From contig JAJEBY010000016.1 in NCBI GenBank assembly GCA_022822305.1, positions 434,001 to 498,000 on the forward strand: DNA of 64,000 nt, written 5' to 3'. This stretch comes from Anaerolineae bacterium (GTDB taxonomy: Bacteria > Chloroflexota > Anaerolineae > Aggregatilineales > Phototrophicaceae). Within the stretch, counting starts at the first letter, position 1. Each line of letters begins with the position of its first letter. The translations under genes were made by a program, and so were the position numbers. The notes under the pieces were generated by a model that saw nothing but the letters and a program-made list of their open reading frames with translations, did no database searches and was not told where the DNA came from. Shown in pieces: positions 1 to 8,760 of the stretch.

Positions 1-2
1 CG

Positions 3-3000
3 TTGAGCGATATGCTCAAGGGCAAGAAGGGGCGCTTCCGCCGCAACCTGTTGGGCAAGCGCGTCGATTATTCGGGCCGCTCGGTGATTGTAATTGGTCC
101 CAAGCTGAAGCTGCATCAATGTGGATTGCCCAAGACGATGGCGCTGGAGCTGTATCGTCCCTTCGTCATCAGCCGTTTGGTCAAATACAACTATGCCAGC
201 AATGTGAAGGGCGCCAAGCGCATCATTGAGCGCGAACGGCCGGAAGTTTGGGAAGTGCTTGAAGAGGTGATTCGCGAGCGGCCGGTCTTGCTCAATCGGG
301 CGCCGACCTTGCATCGACTGGGCATACAGGCGTTTGAGCCGCTGTTGGTCGAAGGCAAAGCGATTCAGATTCACCCATTGGTGTGTTCCGCTTTTAACGC
401 CGACTTCGATGGCGACCAAATGGCGGTGCATGTGCCTTTGAGCGAACAAGCGGTTACGGAAGCGCGTGAATTGATGTTGAGCACGCGCAACTTGCTCAAG
501 CCATCGGATGGCATGCCGATTGTGGGTCCGTCCAAAGATATGGTGTTGGGCAATTATTATCTGACAATGGATCCGACCGTCGAGATCGTGGCGTTGAAAT
601 CGCGCGCCGGAGAGTTCCGCAGCGAACAGAACTTGTATGCGGGCGAATACAAGGTGGGCATCGCCTTTCGCTCGAACGGATACTATTACGCGCAGTTTCG
701 TAAAATCACCAACAGCCAACTGTATCTGGACAAGACAACTCCGGATGCCAACGGACGGCCGCAGGTGATTGAGACGGCAGTGGACCGGACGGTGCAGGCG
801 CTTCTGGATGGCGAGATCGATTGCATGCTGGCCAACGCTTACGAGATGCGCAAGTACCTGCGCGCCAAGGGTTTGGACGATCAGCTTGAGATCACCAATT
901 TGCATGAGCGGCGCGTCGTCGTCGACATGGACGAGGTGGAATACCTCTATCGCCTTGGACTGGTAAACCTGCATACGCCGATTCTGTTGGGCAACGTATA
1001 CGATGATCGTGGTCCACAGGACGAGCCGGAAATCTGCACGATTGGCCGCGCCGTTTTCAATCGCATTTTGCCGGACGAAATGCGCTTCCAGCAGGAGACC
1101 ATGGGCAAGAAGGGTCTGCAGACGCTGGTTGCGCGCTGCTATCAGGTCATTGGCGCCGAGCGCACGACGGAAGTAGTCGATGCGATCAAGAACTACGGAT
1201 TCCATTATGCGACAATTTCGGGCACGACCATCGCCGTCAGTGATTTGACCGTTCCCGATGAACGCGCCGAGATACTGAAGCAGGCTGACGAGGTGGTCAC
1301 GCGCGCCGAGCGCGACTTCCGCCGCGGCTTGATGACCGAAGAAGAGCGATATCAGATCACGATCGAAGAATGGGATCGCGCCAAGGAGCACTTGCAGGAT
1401 CGGATTCGCGATACGCTGGATCCCTATGGTCCGATCGCGATCATGGCGATATCCGGATCGACGAAGGGCGGCTTTGGCCCCATCACCCAATTGGCGGGCA
1501 TGCGCGGATTGATGGCGGATCCGTCAGGTCGCATCATCGACTTGCCGATCCGCAGTCATTTCCGCGAAGGGCTCAATGCCCTGGAATACTTCATTTCCAC
1601 TCACGGCGCGCGCAAGGGTCTGGCCGATACGGCGCTGCGCACGGCCGACGCCGGCTATCTGACGCGGCGTCTGGTCGATGTGGCGCAAGATATGATCGTC
1701 AATCGCTGGGATTGCAATACACATCGCGGGCTTGTTATCCGGCGGGAAGATGATATTGCCGGCCAGAGCGTAGAGGAACGCATTGTCGGCCGATGCGCTG
1801 CGGAAGATGTCTTTGATCCCGAGAGCGGGAACGCAATTGTCGCGCGCAATGAACTTATCGACGAAGATGTCGCGAAGGCCATTCAGAATTCCTCGCTTGA
1901 AACGGTGTTGGTCCGCAGCCCCTTGACCTGCGATTTGATTCACGGCGTCTGCGCCTTGTGTTATGGACGCGATTTGGGCACCGGCGATATGGTCGGGATC
2001 GGCTCGGCAGTCGGCATTATCGCCGCGCAATCGATCGGCGAGCCGGGCACGCAGTTGACGCTGCGCACCTTCCACAGCGGCGGCACGGCGGAATCGCGCG
2101 GTGACATCACCAGCGGTCTGCCGCGCGTGGAGGAGCTGTTCGAGGCGCGGCGCAAACCCAAAGGCGAAGCGGTGACGACGGATATCGGCGGCGTCTTGCG
2201 CCTGACGGAGCGCGGCGATGGCAATGATAAGGTGCTGCTGGCCACGGTCATCGATAGCGAGATGCTCAACGAAACGCATGTCGTGCCGGAAGCATGGGAA
2301 ATCTGCGTCGCGGACAGCCAGGATATTTCAGAAGGCGCTGTGGTAGCCAAGCTGAACGGAGAAGAATTGAAGGCGTCGCTGTCGGGCACCGTGCACCTGG
2401 AAGATCATACGGTCTTCATCCGTCAAGAGCGGAAAGAGGAGCAGGAGTACGAGATTCCGGCCAATGCGCGCTTGCGCAAGAATATCTTCGATGGCATGAC
2501 GGTGAAAGAGGGCGAACAGCTCACCGAGGGTTCCAAGAATCCGCACCGCATCCTGAGGGTGTTGGGCGCCAACGCCACGCAGCTGTATCTGTTGAGCGAG
2601 ATTCAGGAAGTGTATCGCAGCCAGGGTGTGAACATCGCCGACAAGCACTTTGAGACGGTGATACGCAAAATGATGTGCAAGGTTCAGATCACCAAGAGCG
2701 GCGACAGCGACTTGCTGCCGGGCGAGCTGATCGATGCGCTGAAGTTGCTGGAGATCAACGAGCGGCTGATCACGGAAGATATGGAACCGGCAGCCGGTAC
2801 TCCGGTCTTGCTGGGCATAACCAAGGCGGCGCTGAGTACGGAGAGCTATTTGTCGGCGGCGAGTTTCCAGCACACAATCAAGGTATTGGCTGGAGCGGCG
2901 ATTGACGGTCAAGTTGATCCCCTGCACGGTTTGAAAGAGAACGTCATCATTGGCAAGCTGATTCCAGCCGGCACGGGCTTCCACATCTATCAGGATCGTC

Positions 3001-3101
3001 AGGCGGTTGCGCCCGCGGTCACGCTGGAAGCGCAGGGCGCGCTCGACTTTGACGAATTGGGCGATCAGGACGACTTCGAGAATATTCTGAGCGACCTGTA
3101 G
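3..3101 (+). CDS. rpoC: RNA polymerase beta' subunit, C-terminal part (5' end outside window)
   Basis: Catalytic core subunit of RNA polymerase. The frame is already open at the window edge and the first readable codon is internal, so the N-terminal zinc finger and clamp are missing; about 1032 residues are visible. The Mg-binding catalytic motif NADFDGDQM lies near residue 130. The bridge-helix/trigger-loop region includes [17 protein letters not shown] and [14 protein letters not shown]. The second zinc site is intact: one Cys in WDCNTHRG (near nt 1713) and three in [13 protein letters not shown]. The C-terminus ends normally with TAG and an acidic tail. rpoB would be expected just upstream. 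Identity is certain; only the start is unknown. Confidence 0.98.
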   Translation: MSDMLKGKKGRFRRNLLGKRVDYSGRSVIVIGPKLKLHQCGLPKTMALELYRPFVISRLVKYNYASNVKGAKRIIERERPEVWEVLEEVIRERPVLLNRAPTLHRLGIQAFEPLLVEGKAIQIHPLVCSAFNADFDGDQMAVHVPLSEQAVTEARELMLSTRNLLKPSDGMPIVGPSKDMVLGNYYLTMDPTVEIVALKSRAGEFRSEQNLYAGEYKVGIAFRSNGYYYAQFRKITNSQLYLDKTTPDANGRPQVIETAVDRTVQALLDGEIDCMLANAYEMRKYLRAKGLDDQLEITNLHERRVVVDMDEVEYLYRLGLVNLHTPILLGNVYDDRGPQDEPEICTIGRAVFNRILPDEMRFQQETMGKKGLQTLVARCYQVIGAERTTEVVDAIKNYGFHYATISGTTIAVSDLTVPDERAEILKQADEVVTRAERDFRRGLMTEEERYQITIEEWDRAKEHLQDRIRDTLDPYGPIAIMAISGSTKGGFGPITQLAGMRGLMADPSGRIIDLPIRSHFREGLNALEYFISTHGARKGLADTALRTADAGYLTRRLVDVAQDMIVNRWDCNTHRGLVIRREDDIAGQSVEERIVGRCAAEDVFDPESGNAIVARNELIDEDVAKAIQNSSLETVLVRSPLTCDLIHGVCALCYGRDLGTGDMVGIGSAVGIIAAQSIGEPGTQLTLRTFHSGGTAESRGDITSGLPRVEELFEARRKPKGEAVTTDIGGVLRLTERGDGNDKVLLATVIDSEMLNETHVVPEAWEICVADSQDISEGAVVAKLNGEELKASLSGTVHLEDHTVFIRQERKEEQEYEIPANARLRKNIFDGMTVKEGEQLTEGSKNPHRILRVLGANATQLYLLSEIQEVYRSQGVNIADKHFETVIRKMMCKVQITKSGDSDLLPGELIDALKLLEINERLITEDMEPAAGTPVLLGITKAALSTESYLSAASFQHTIKVLAGAAIDGQVDPLHGLKENVIIGKLIPAGTGFHIYQDRQAVAPAVTLEAQGALDFDELGDQDDFENILSDL

Positions 3102-3154
3102 GGCAGGTAAGAAGTTTGCGCGCAATCGCGCGAAATCTGACGCATCCCCCAGAG

Positions 3155-3184
3155 TGCCTCCTCGAATCGTCGATTGAGGAGGCA
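3155..3184. terminator. Strong hairpin after rpoC, probable (bidirectional) terminator
   Basis: An inverted repeat pairs TGCCTCCTC with GAGGAGGCA. The inner AATCG/CGATT also pair, with one bulged G. It sits 54 nt after the rpoC stop, between two convergent genes. There is no long T run after it in either direction, so it may be a weak or factor-assisted terminator or an mRNA 3'-end stabiliser. Confidence 0.5.
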
Positions 3185-3241
3185 GTTCTAAAATTCAAGC
3201 GGCGAATCCACAGATGACATAGTCTATTGCTATGCTAAGGC

Positions 3242-3262
3242 GGGCGACTCGCAAAGTCGCCC
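3242..3262. repeat. Palindromic intergenic element (8-bp stem, CGCAA loop)
   Basis: GGGCGACT and AGTCGCCC form a perfect 8-bp stem around the loop CGCAA, followed by CCTACG. It lies in the convergent rpoC / glycoside hydrolase intergenic region. I see only one copy of this exact sequence in the window, but its form is that of a dispersed REP-like palindrome. A second element with a CTCGCA loop sits at 24701-24718. Confidence 0.4.
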
Positions 3263-3290
3263 CTACGTTCGGTTTGATTAGGCGGGCAAA

Positions 3291-4778
3291 TCAGGGGCGT
3301 GAAACCAGCGCCTGGTAGAGGGGGCGTTCGCGGCGGTTTATGCTGCCGTCAAAGACTGGGTAGAGCAAACTGTACGCCGCCAGCTCGCTGCGCTGGCTGA
3401 TGGTAAGTTCCTCGGCGAAGCTCAGATTCCACAAGATCATGACGGCGATATCGGGGCGCGATTGACCGATCTGAAAGGCGCGCAAGGTATAGTTCATCTG
3501 ATCGAGCGGCGAGTTGTAGCGCATCCAGGGATCGGGCGGCTCGTTGGGATAGCCATCCCAGGTGGCCCAGCCAAATTCGGTCGCCCACATCTGTACGCGG
3601 TGACCGTTGGCGCGGATGATAGCGCTGTAGTCGCTGATGGTCTGCTGGAAGAAGAACTGCGGTCGATCGTCCCAGCCTTGCCCGTCTACATTGTTGCAGC
3701 AGACGAAATCGGGCGGATTTCCCCAGCTGTAAGGATGGATGCCGATCGCGATATCCGTGTAGCTCGCCAATCCCGCCTGATACATTTGTCGCAGGAAGGT
3801 ACGATCATCCACCGAGACGCTGTCTGAGTTGCCGGTGGGCGCGAGACCGGCGGTAATCACCGTGATGTTGGGCGAATAGGCGCGCACGGCATCGTATCCG
3901 ACGCGAAAGAGCTCCATGTAAGCGGCGCCGTTGAAGGGGTGATTGCCCGACCATTCTCGCTTGAGATTCGGTTCATTCCAGATTTCAATGGCATCAATGT
4001 AGGGCCCGAGTTTGTCCAGAAGCACCGCGATGAATCCGGCCAACTGGCCGAGGTCATCGGGCGGGCCGTCGGCGCTGCGATCGATATTGCGCGCCCAGTC
4101 CGGCGCCTTGGCGATACTGAGCAGGACCTTGTTGCCGCGTTTCTTGGCTTCCTGGATATGCAATTGGAAAAGGCGGAAATTGGCTTCGAATTGGCCGGGA
4201 AAGTCCGGCTGCAGCCATTCCCAGGCGGCTTGCAGCTTGATCCAGCCCATGCGGAGCGGCGCGATCTGTCTCAAGGTGCGGTCCCAGCCGCCGACATCAA
4301 AGTTGTAATGCGCTTGGATGCCCATGCGGCTGCCGTCGAGTTGAATCTGATCGATGGGCAGCGCCGTTGTAACAATGGCGGGCGCGGGCGAGGGCAGCAC
4401 GGTCGCGCCGATTGGCGTTGGAAAACCGGTGGGCCTGGGCGTATTGGTTGGCGGAATCTCGTAATCTTGATCGATGATCGGTCCGATGAAAGCGCGGGTT
4501 TCACTGCTTCGGTCGGTGGGTGCTGCGGCAAGGGTGGCGGCGACAATTGGGGCGCTTTCGGCGTCCAGCGTGGCCAGCGGTCTGGCATCGACGGCCGGGA
4601 TATCCGAGACTGCTTGTATGGCGGTTGGGGAACTGGCCGCGGTGACTTCGGCGGTGATTCTCAATGGGAGAGCAACGGCGATGGTCGGCTCGGGCTCTTC
4701 GCGGGCACAGCCAACAAGCAGAAATGCGAGACTGAGCAGCATCGACGAAAAGACAACCATGTGGGATCGCGATGTCAT
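3291..4778 (-). CDS. Secreted lipoprotein, TIM-barrel glycoside hydrolase-like (GH5/GH39-type clan A)
   Basis: 495-residue exported protein. A signal peptide ends in a lipobox (LLVGC, Cys24), so it should be lipid-anchored outside the membrane. Residues 25-140 are a Pro/Thr/Ala-rich linker. From about residue 145 to the end there is a TIM barrel with the two clan GH-A glutamates: acid/base E269 in IEIWNEPN and candidate nucleophile E401 in MWATEFGWAT. This spacing fits GH5/GH39-like retaining glycosidases; the exact family and substrate cannot be read from sequence. It is transcribed towards rpoC and diverges from gyrA. The start is the ATG at 4776-4778; a second ATG at codon 7 would also keep the signal peptide. 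Confidence 0.85.
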   Translation of the reverse strand: MTSRSHMVVFSSMLLSLAFLLVGCAREEPEPTIAVALPLRITAEVTAASSPTAIQAVSDIPAVDARPLATLDAESAPIVAATLAAAPTDRSSETRAFIGPIIDQDYEIPPTNTPRPTGFPTPIGATVLPSPAPAIVTTALPIDQIQLDGSRMGIQAHYNFDVGGWDRTLRQIAPLRMGWIKLQAAWEWLQPDFPGQFEANFRLFQLHIQEAKKRGNKVLLSIAKAPDWARNIDRSADGPPDDLGQLAGFIAVLLDKLGPYIDAIEIWNEPNLKREWSGNHPFNGAAYMELFRVGYDAVRAYSPNITVITAGLAPTGNSDSVSVDDRTFLRQMYQAGLASYTDIAIGIHPYSWGNPPDFVCCNNVDGQGWDDRPQFFFQQTISDYSAIIRANGHRVQMWATEFGWATWDGYPNEPPDPWMRYNSPLDQMNYTLRAFQIGQSRPDIAVMILWNLSFAEELTISQRSELAAYSLLYPVFDGSINRRERPLYQALVSRP

Positions 4779-4942
4779 GCGCCGCAGTCTACCATAGCAA
4801 AAATCGGCTTCATATCATGAATTGGTCAAGGGCGGCTTGACGCATGCGGGCTCGGGAGTCGGCGACGCCAGGCGGAATCATTTGACACCGTGTTGGATTG
4901 CATTCTACAATGAAGGCTTGAAGCGTGCTCCACCGCCTGTGA

Positions 4943-4972
4943 TTCATTACAAGATAACTCAACCAATATAGT
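4943..4972 (+). promoter_or_regulatory. Candidate sigma-70-type promoter for gyrA
   Basis: TTCATT and TATAGT are separated by 18 nt and lie about 80 nt upstream of the gyrA start. The -10 matches the consensus at five of six positions; the -35 is weak. Proposed from sequence alone. Confidence 0.3.
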
Positions 4973-5049
4973 TTGCGCCGTTATTGTGCTGTGCGCTGAA
5001 TGCGTTTGTTCGACGACTGAACTCATCCAGGGTTAATTGGGGTCTGCGC

Positions 5050-7674
5050 ATGACCGATCATGTCATTCACAAAGTGAACATCGAACGCGAAATGCGGGAT
5101 GCCTATCTCAGCTATGCGATGAGCGTCATCGTATCGCGAGCGCTGCCTGACGCGCGTGATGGTCTAAAGCCGGTTCATCGTCGCATTCTGTATGCCATGC
5201 ACGATATGGGCATGGATCCGGAGAGCGCCTACAAGAAGAGCGCCCGCATCGTTGGCGAGGTCTTGGGCAAGTATCATCCGCACGGCGATGCGGCGGTGTA
5301 TGACACCATGGTGCGCATGGCGCAGGATTTCTCCATGCGGTACATGCTGATCGACGGACAGGGCAACTTCGGCAGCATTGATGGCGATGGCGCGGCAGCC
5401 ATGCGCTACACCGAAGCGCGAATGGCGAACGTCGGCCGCGAGCTGCTGATTGATATCAACAAGGACACGGTTGACTTTGTCGAGAATTTCGATGGCACGC
5501 TACGCGAACCGTCAGTGCTGCCGTCCGTGGTACCGAACCTGCTGGTGAATGGCGCCTCCGGCATCGCGGTGGGCATGTCCACCAATATTCCGCCACATAA
5601 TCTGGGCGAGATTTGCGACGCGCTGGTCCATCTGTTGCGGCAGTGGGAGCGGCTAGATGATATCGATGTCGATGAATTAATGCGCTTCGTCTTGGGTCCG
5701 GATTTCCCGACCGGTGGCGTGATCTACAAAATGCGCGGCGAGGAAGACATGCTGCGGACGGCCTTCGCGACCGGGCGCGGCAAGATCACGCTGCGCGCCA
5801 AGGTGCACGTTGAGGATATGGGCCGAGGCAAATCGCGCATCATCGTCAGCGAGTTGCCGTATCAGACCAACAAAACCAGCTTGATCGAGCGCATTGCATC
5901 ATTGGTCAGTTCCGGCAAATTGGATGGCTTGGCGGATTTACGCGATGAATCGGACCGGCAAAACTCGGTACGCCTGGTGATAGAGCTGCAGCGTGGCGCC
6001 GATCCGACCGAGGTTCTGTCGTCGCTCTTCAAGCTGACGCCGCTGCAATCGACCTACGGCATCATTATGCTGGCGCTGGTGGATGGACAGCCGCGCACCT
6101 TGACACTAAAGCAGGCGCTGCGCGCCTTTCTGGATCATCGGCTGGATGTGGTGCGGCGCCGCAGCCGCTTCGATCTGGCGCGCGCCAAAGAACGGGCGCA
6201 CGTGCTGGAGGGGTTGATCATTGCGCTGGACAGTCTTGATGCGGTGATTCAAACGATACGCAAATCGCGCAGCAGCGAGACGGCGCGCAAGAATCTGATC
6301 AAGAATTTCAAAGTGACGGAAATCCAGGCGAGCGCGATTCTCGATATGGCGCTGCGGCGATTGGCGTCGCTGGAAATGCGGAGGATCCGTGACGAATACA
6401 AGGACAAGATCAAGCTGATCAAGTCGCTGGAGGAGTTGTTGGCGAGCCCGCTAAAGCAGCGCAATCACATCGCGGAGGAATTGGAAAGCGTCAAACGTGA
6501 TTACGGCGATGCGCGCCGCAGCATGTTGGCGGAGGGAGTGGCGACCGGAGTGACCCAAGCCGATTTTCTGGTGCCGGAGGAAAACACCGTCGTGATGCTC
6601 AGTGTGAAGGGGCATCTGGGCCGGACGGCGCTGGATGAGCCGCCGCGGGTGACGAGCGCGACCAAAGCCCCGCCGCGTTCGCTTCAGCACAGCACGACAT
6701 CGCAGGTGTTGTATCTCTTCGCCACAAATGGCTATTGCGCAACCATGCCCGTCCAGCAAATTCCGGCAGTGGCCGAGGCTTCGCTGGGTACGCGCTTTAG
6801 CGATCTGGTTGCTATTGCCAGCCGACAGAAGCTCGCGACCTTCCTCTGTCTGCCGATGGAACTGGAGGATGGATTCATCTTTTTTGTTACCGCCGCCGGC
6901 CGTGTCAAGCGCCTGCATGCCTCCAATTTGCCCGGTGTGATGTCGCGCGAGTTTCGTGTGATGAAGCTGGCGAAGGGCGACAGAATCGTCGATGTGTTAT
7001 ATAGCGCGGGAGAGAACGACCTGCTGTTGACCACCGCGCGCGGGTACGCTATCCGATTTGACGAGGACGATGTGCTGCCGAGAAGCTTGAATTCGGGCGG
7101 CAATCTGGGGATGCGATTGGCGCTAAAGGGCGACCGAGTCGTGGCGGCTTCGCTGGCCGATGACAGTTTGTACGTGTGGAATATCGCCGCTGACGGGATT
7201 GCCAAGATTTCGCGCATGGAGGAGTATCGCAAGCAAGGCCGCGGGGGCGTTGGCGTCATTTCGATGAAGCGTGAAGATGGCGCGCCGGACGTCGTCGCGG
7301 CGACGGTTGGGCGCCTGGACGACAAAATTCTGGTTTTGACCAACAAAGGCAAAGCCCGAACGATTTCGCTGGGGGCGGCAAAGATGATCAAGCGGGCGGG
7401 ACCAGGCGGCAGCATCGCAATCAAACTGCGAGAAGGGGAGCGCGTCGTCGGCATCGCCCGCTACCGAAAACGAATCGAGGCCGCCGTCGCCGCGGCGCAG
7501 GCGCCAATCGCGCCCAGCGTCGAGCCTCAAACTGAGGACGAAGGAATGCCGCGGCAGTTCGAATTGAGTTTGGAGGAGATCGAGTTGCTGCTGGACGAGG
7601 CGGATGGCGTGGACTCGAACAATGATGCCGCTAGCTCAAACGGCGCCGATCAAGGCGTGAGCGATGACGATTAG
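5050..7674 (+). CDS. gyrA: DNA gyrase subunit A
   Basis: Breakage-reunion subunit of type IIA topoisomerase, 874 residues from the ATG at 5050 ([20 protein letters not shown]). An in-frame ATG at 4984 would add 22 residues unlike the family and is rejected. The active-site tyrosine is Y120 in [11 protein letters not shown]. The quinolone-determining stretch reads [11 protein letters not shown], so the position equal to E. coli Ser83 is Ala81. The C-terminal pinwheel carries a degenerate GyrA box, QGRGGVG, against the usual QRRGGKG, which favours gyrase over ParC. The C-terminus is acidic. gyrB is not in the window. The last 44 nt overlap the 3' end of the convergent glycosyltransferase gene. 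Confidence 0.95.
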   Translation: MTDHVIHKVNIEREMRDAYLSYAMSVIVSRALPDARDGLKPVHRRILYAMHDMGMDPESAYKKSARIVGEVLGKYHPHGDAAVYDTMVRMAQDFSMRYMLIDGQGNFGSIDGDGAAAMRYTEARMANVGRELLIDINKDTVDFVENFDGTLREPSVLPSVVPNLLVNGASGIAVGMSTNIPPHNLGEICDALVHLLRQWERLDDIDVDELMRFVLGPDFPTGGVIYKMRGEEDMLRTAFATGRGKITLRAKVHVEDMGRGKSRIIVSELPYQTNKTSLIERIASLVSSGKLDGLADLRDESDRQNSVRLVIELQRGADPTEVLSSLFKLTPLQSTYGIIMLALVDGQPRTLTLKQALRAFLDHRLDVVRRRSRFDLARAKERAHVLEGLIIALDSLDAVIQTIRKSRSSETARKNLIKNFKVTEIQASAILDMALRRLASLEMRRIRDEYKDKIKLIKSLEELLASPLKQRNHIAEELESVKRDYGDARRSMLAEGVATGVTQADFLVPEENTVVMLSVKGHLGRTALDEPPRVTSATKAPPRSLQHSTTSQVLYLFATNGYCATMPVQQIPAVAEASLGTRFSDLVAIASRQKLATFLCLPMELEDGFIFFVTAAGRVKRLHASNLPGVMSREFRVMKLAKGDRIVDVLYSAGENDLLLTTARGYAIRFDEDDVLPRSLNSGGNLGMRLALKGDRVVAASLADDSLYVWNIAADGIAKISRMEEYRKQGRGGVGVISMKREDGAPDVVAATVGRLDDKILVLTNKGKARTISLGAAKMIKRAGPGGSIAIKLREGERVVGIARYRKRIEAAVAAAQAPIAPSVEPQTEDEGMPRQFELSLEEIELLLDEADGVDSNNDAASSNGADQGVSDDD

Positions 7675-8746
7675 CCAAAGCCTCCAACTCATCATCGTAG
7701 CGCGGCGCCAGGTTTCGCCAGTCGAATTCAGCGATCTTGTCGCGTAGCGCCGTCGTATCCAATTGCGAATCACCCTCCAGATGATAGCCCAATTGAGCCG
7801 TCAGGCGGTCACGCTTGTAAAGACAGGCTGGCTTGAGTTCAGCCGTGAGCAAATGCGGATAGTTGAGGCGGTCGGGCAGGATAGGTATGCAGCCGCAATA
7901 GATGGCCTCGCAGACTGAAACGCCGAAGAACTCTTGCTTGGCTGTGCTCACCACATAATGCGCTTGCCAGAGCAGACGAGCGTAATCCGCGAACGAATCG
8001 ACGAAGCCCAGCTGAATCAAGCGGCTGCCCAGCGCATCGCGGGCGCGCTCGAATGCGGCGGGCAGTTGTCCGAAAGTCTCGCCGGTTATGGCGACGCGGA
8101 AGTCGAATCCGGCATCGGCAAGCTGCAACAGGCTGTCGACAAAAGCGTCGGGGTCTTTGTCGAAGTCCCACCGATGATTCCAGAGGATCAGGGGCGGCTT
8201 GTCGGATTCGGGCGCGGAGCGGAATTGATCGAAGCGCCGCAGATCGATACCGAGCGGCAGTACGCGGGCTTTGCCGCGGATGTCGTCAATGGTCTGCAAT
8301 TCGTTGAAATCGGCGAAGTGCTTGAGCAGGCGCGGGAGCTGTTCCAGGAAATCTTGCAGATGAAACTCGCTGTTGAAGAAGCAGGCGTCGGCGGTCAAGG
8401 CGCTGACATAATTGATGAATCCGTAGCGCCAACCGTGATCTTGCCGGGGGCTCTGCGGGTATGATAGCTGATTCTCGTGAAAGTAGAGCGCAATCGGGAC
8501 ATCGCCGAGCGCTTGATAGGTGAGCGCGCGAAAGGTTGATAGATCGATCATGCTCGAGGCGAGGATGAGATCCGGTTTGAAATCCAGCATGCGCGCGAAG
8601 CTGATTGCCGCGCCTTGCATGCGCCACTTCCAGAATTGCGCCGGCATGGTCAGCAAATCAACATGGTGGCGGGAGAAACGCTGGTAGCCGTCAGCCCAAG
8701 CTTTGTGACTACCGCCGTAATAGGATTCCAACAAACACAGGCGCAT
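7631..8746 (-). CDS. tRNA-queuosine alpha-mannosyltransferase-like glycosyltransferase (DUF3524/GTDC1 family)
   Basis: 371 residues. The N-terminus [20 protein letters not shown], followed by the motif [15 protein letters not shown], matches the DUF3524 domain of animal GTDC1 (QTMAN), which mannosylates queuosine-34 of tRNA-Asp. The C-terminal half is GT-B-like, with [20 protein letters not shown] as the nucleotide-sugar binding region. The role in bacteria is inferred from the family. The tRNA-Asp(GTC) gene at 54126 would be the natural substrate. It starts 14 nt after the rel stop and is probably cotranscribed with it. Its final 44 nt are antisense to the end of gyrA. An ordinary GT4 glycosyltransferase is the alternative, but the N-terminal signature argues against it. 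Confidence 0.85.
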   Translation of the reverse strand: MRLCLLESYYGGSHKAWADGYQRFSRHHVDLLTMPAQFWKWRMQGAAISFARMLDFKPDLILASSMIDLSTFRALTYQALGDVPIALYFHENQLSYPQSPRQDHGWRYGFINYVSALTADACFFNSEFHLQDFLEQLPRLLKHFADFNELQTIDDIRGKARVLPLGIDLRRFDQFRSAPESDKPPLILWNHRWDFDKDPDAFVDSLLQLADAGFDFRVAITGETFGQLPAAFERARDALGSRLIQLGFVDSFADYARLLWQAHYVVSTAKQEFFGVSVCEAIYCGCIPILPDRLNYPHLLTAELKPACLYKRDRLTAQLGYHLEGDSQLDTTALRDKIAEFDWRNLAPRYDDELEALANRHRSRLDRRRLS

Positions 8747-8760
8747 AACTTGGAAGCGAT

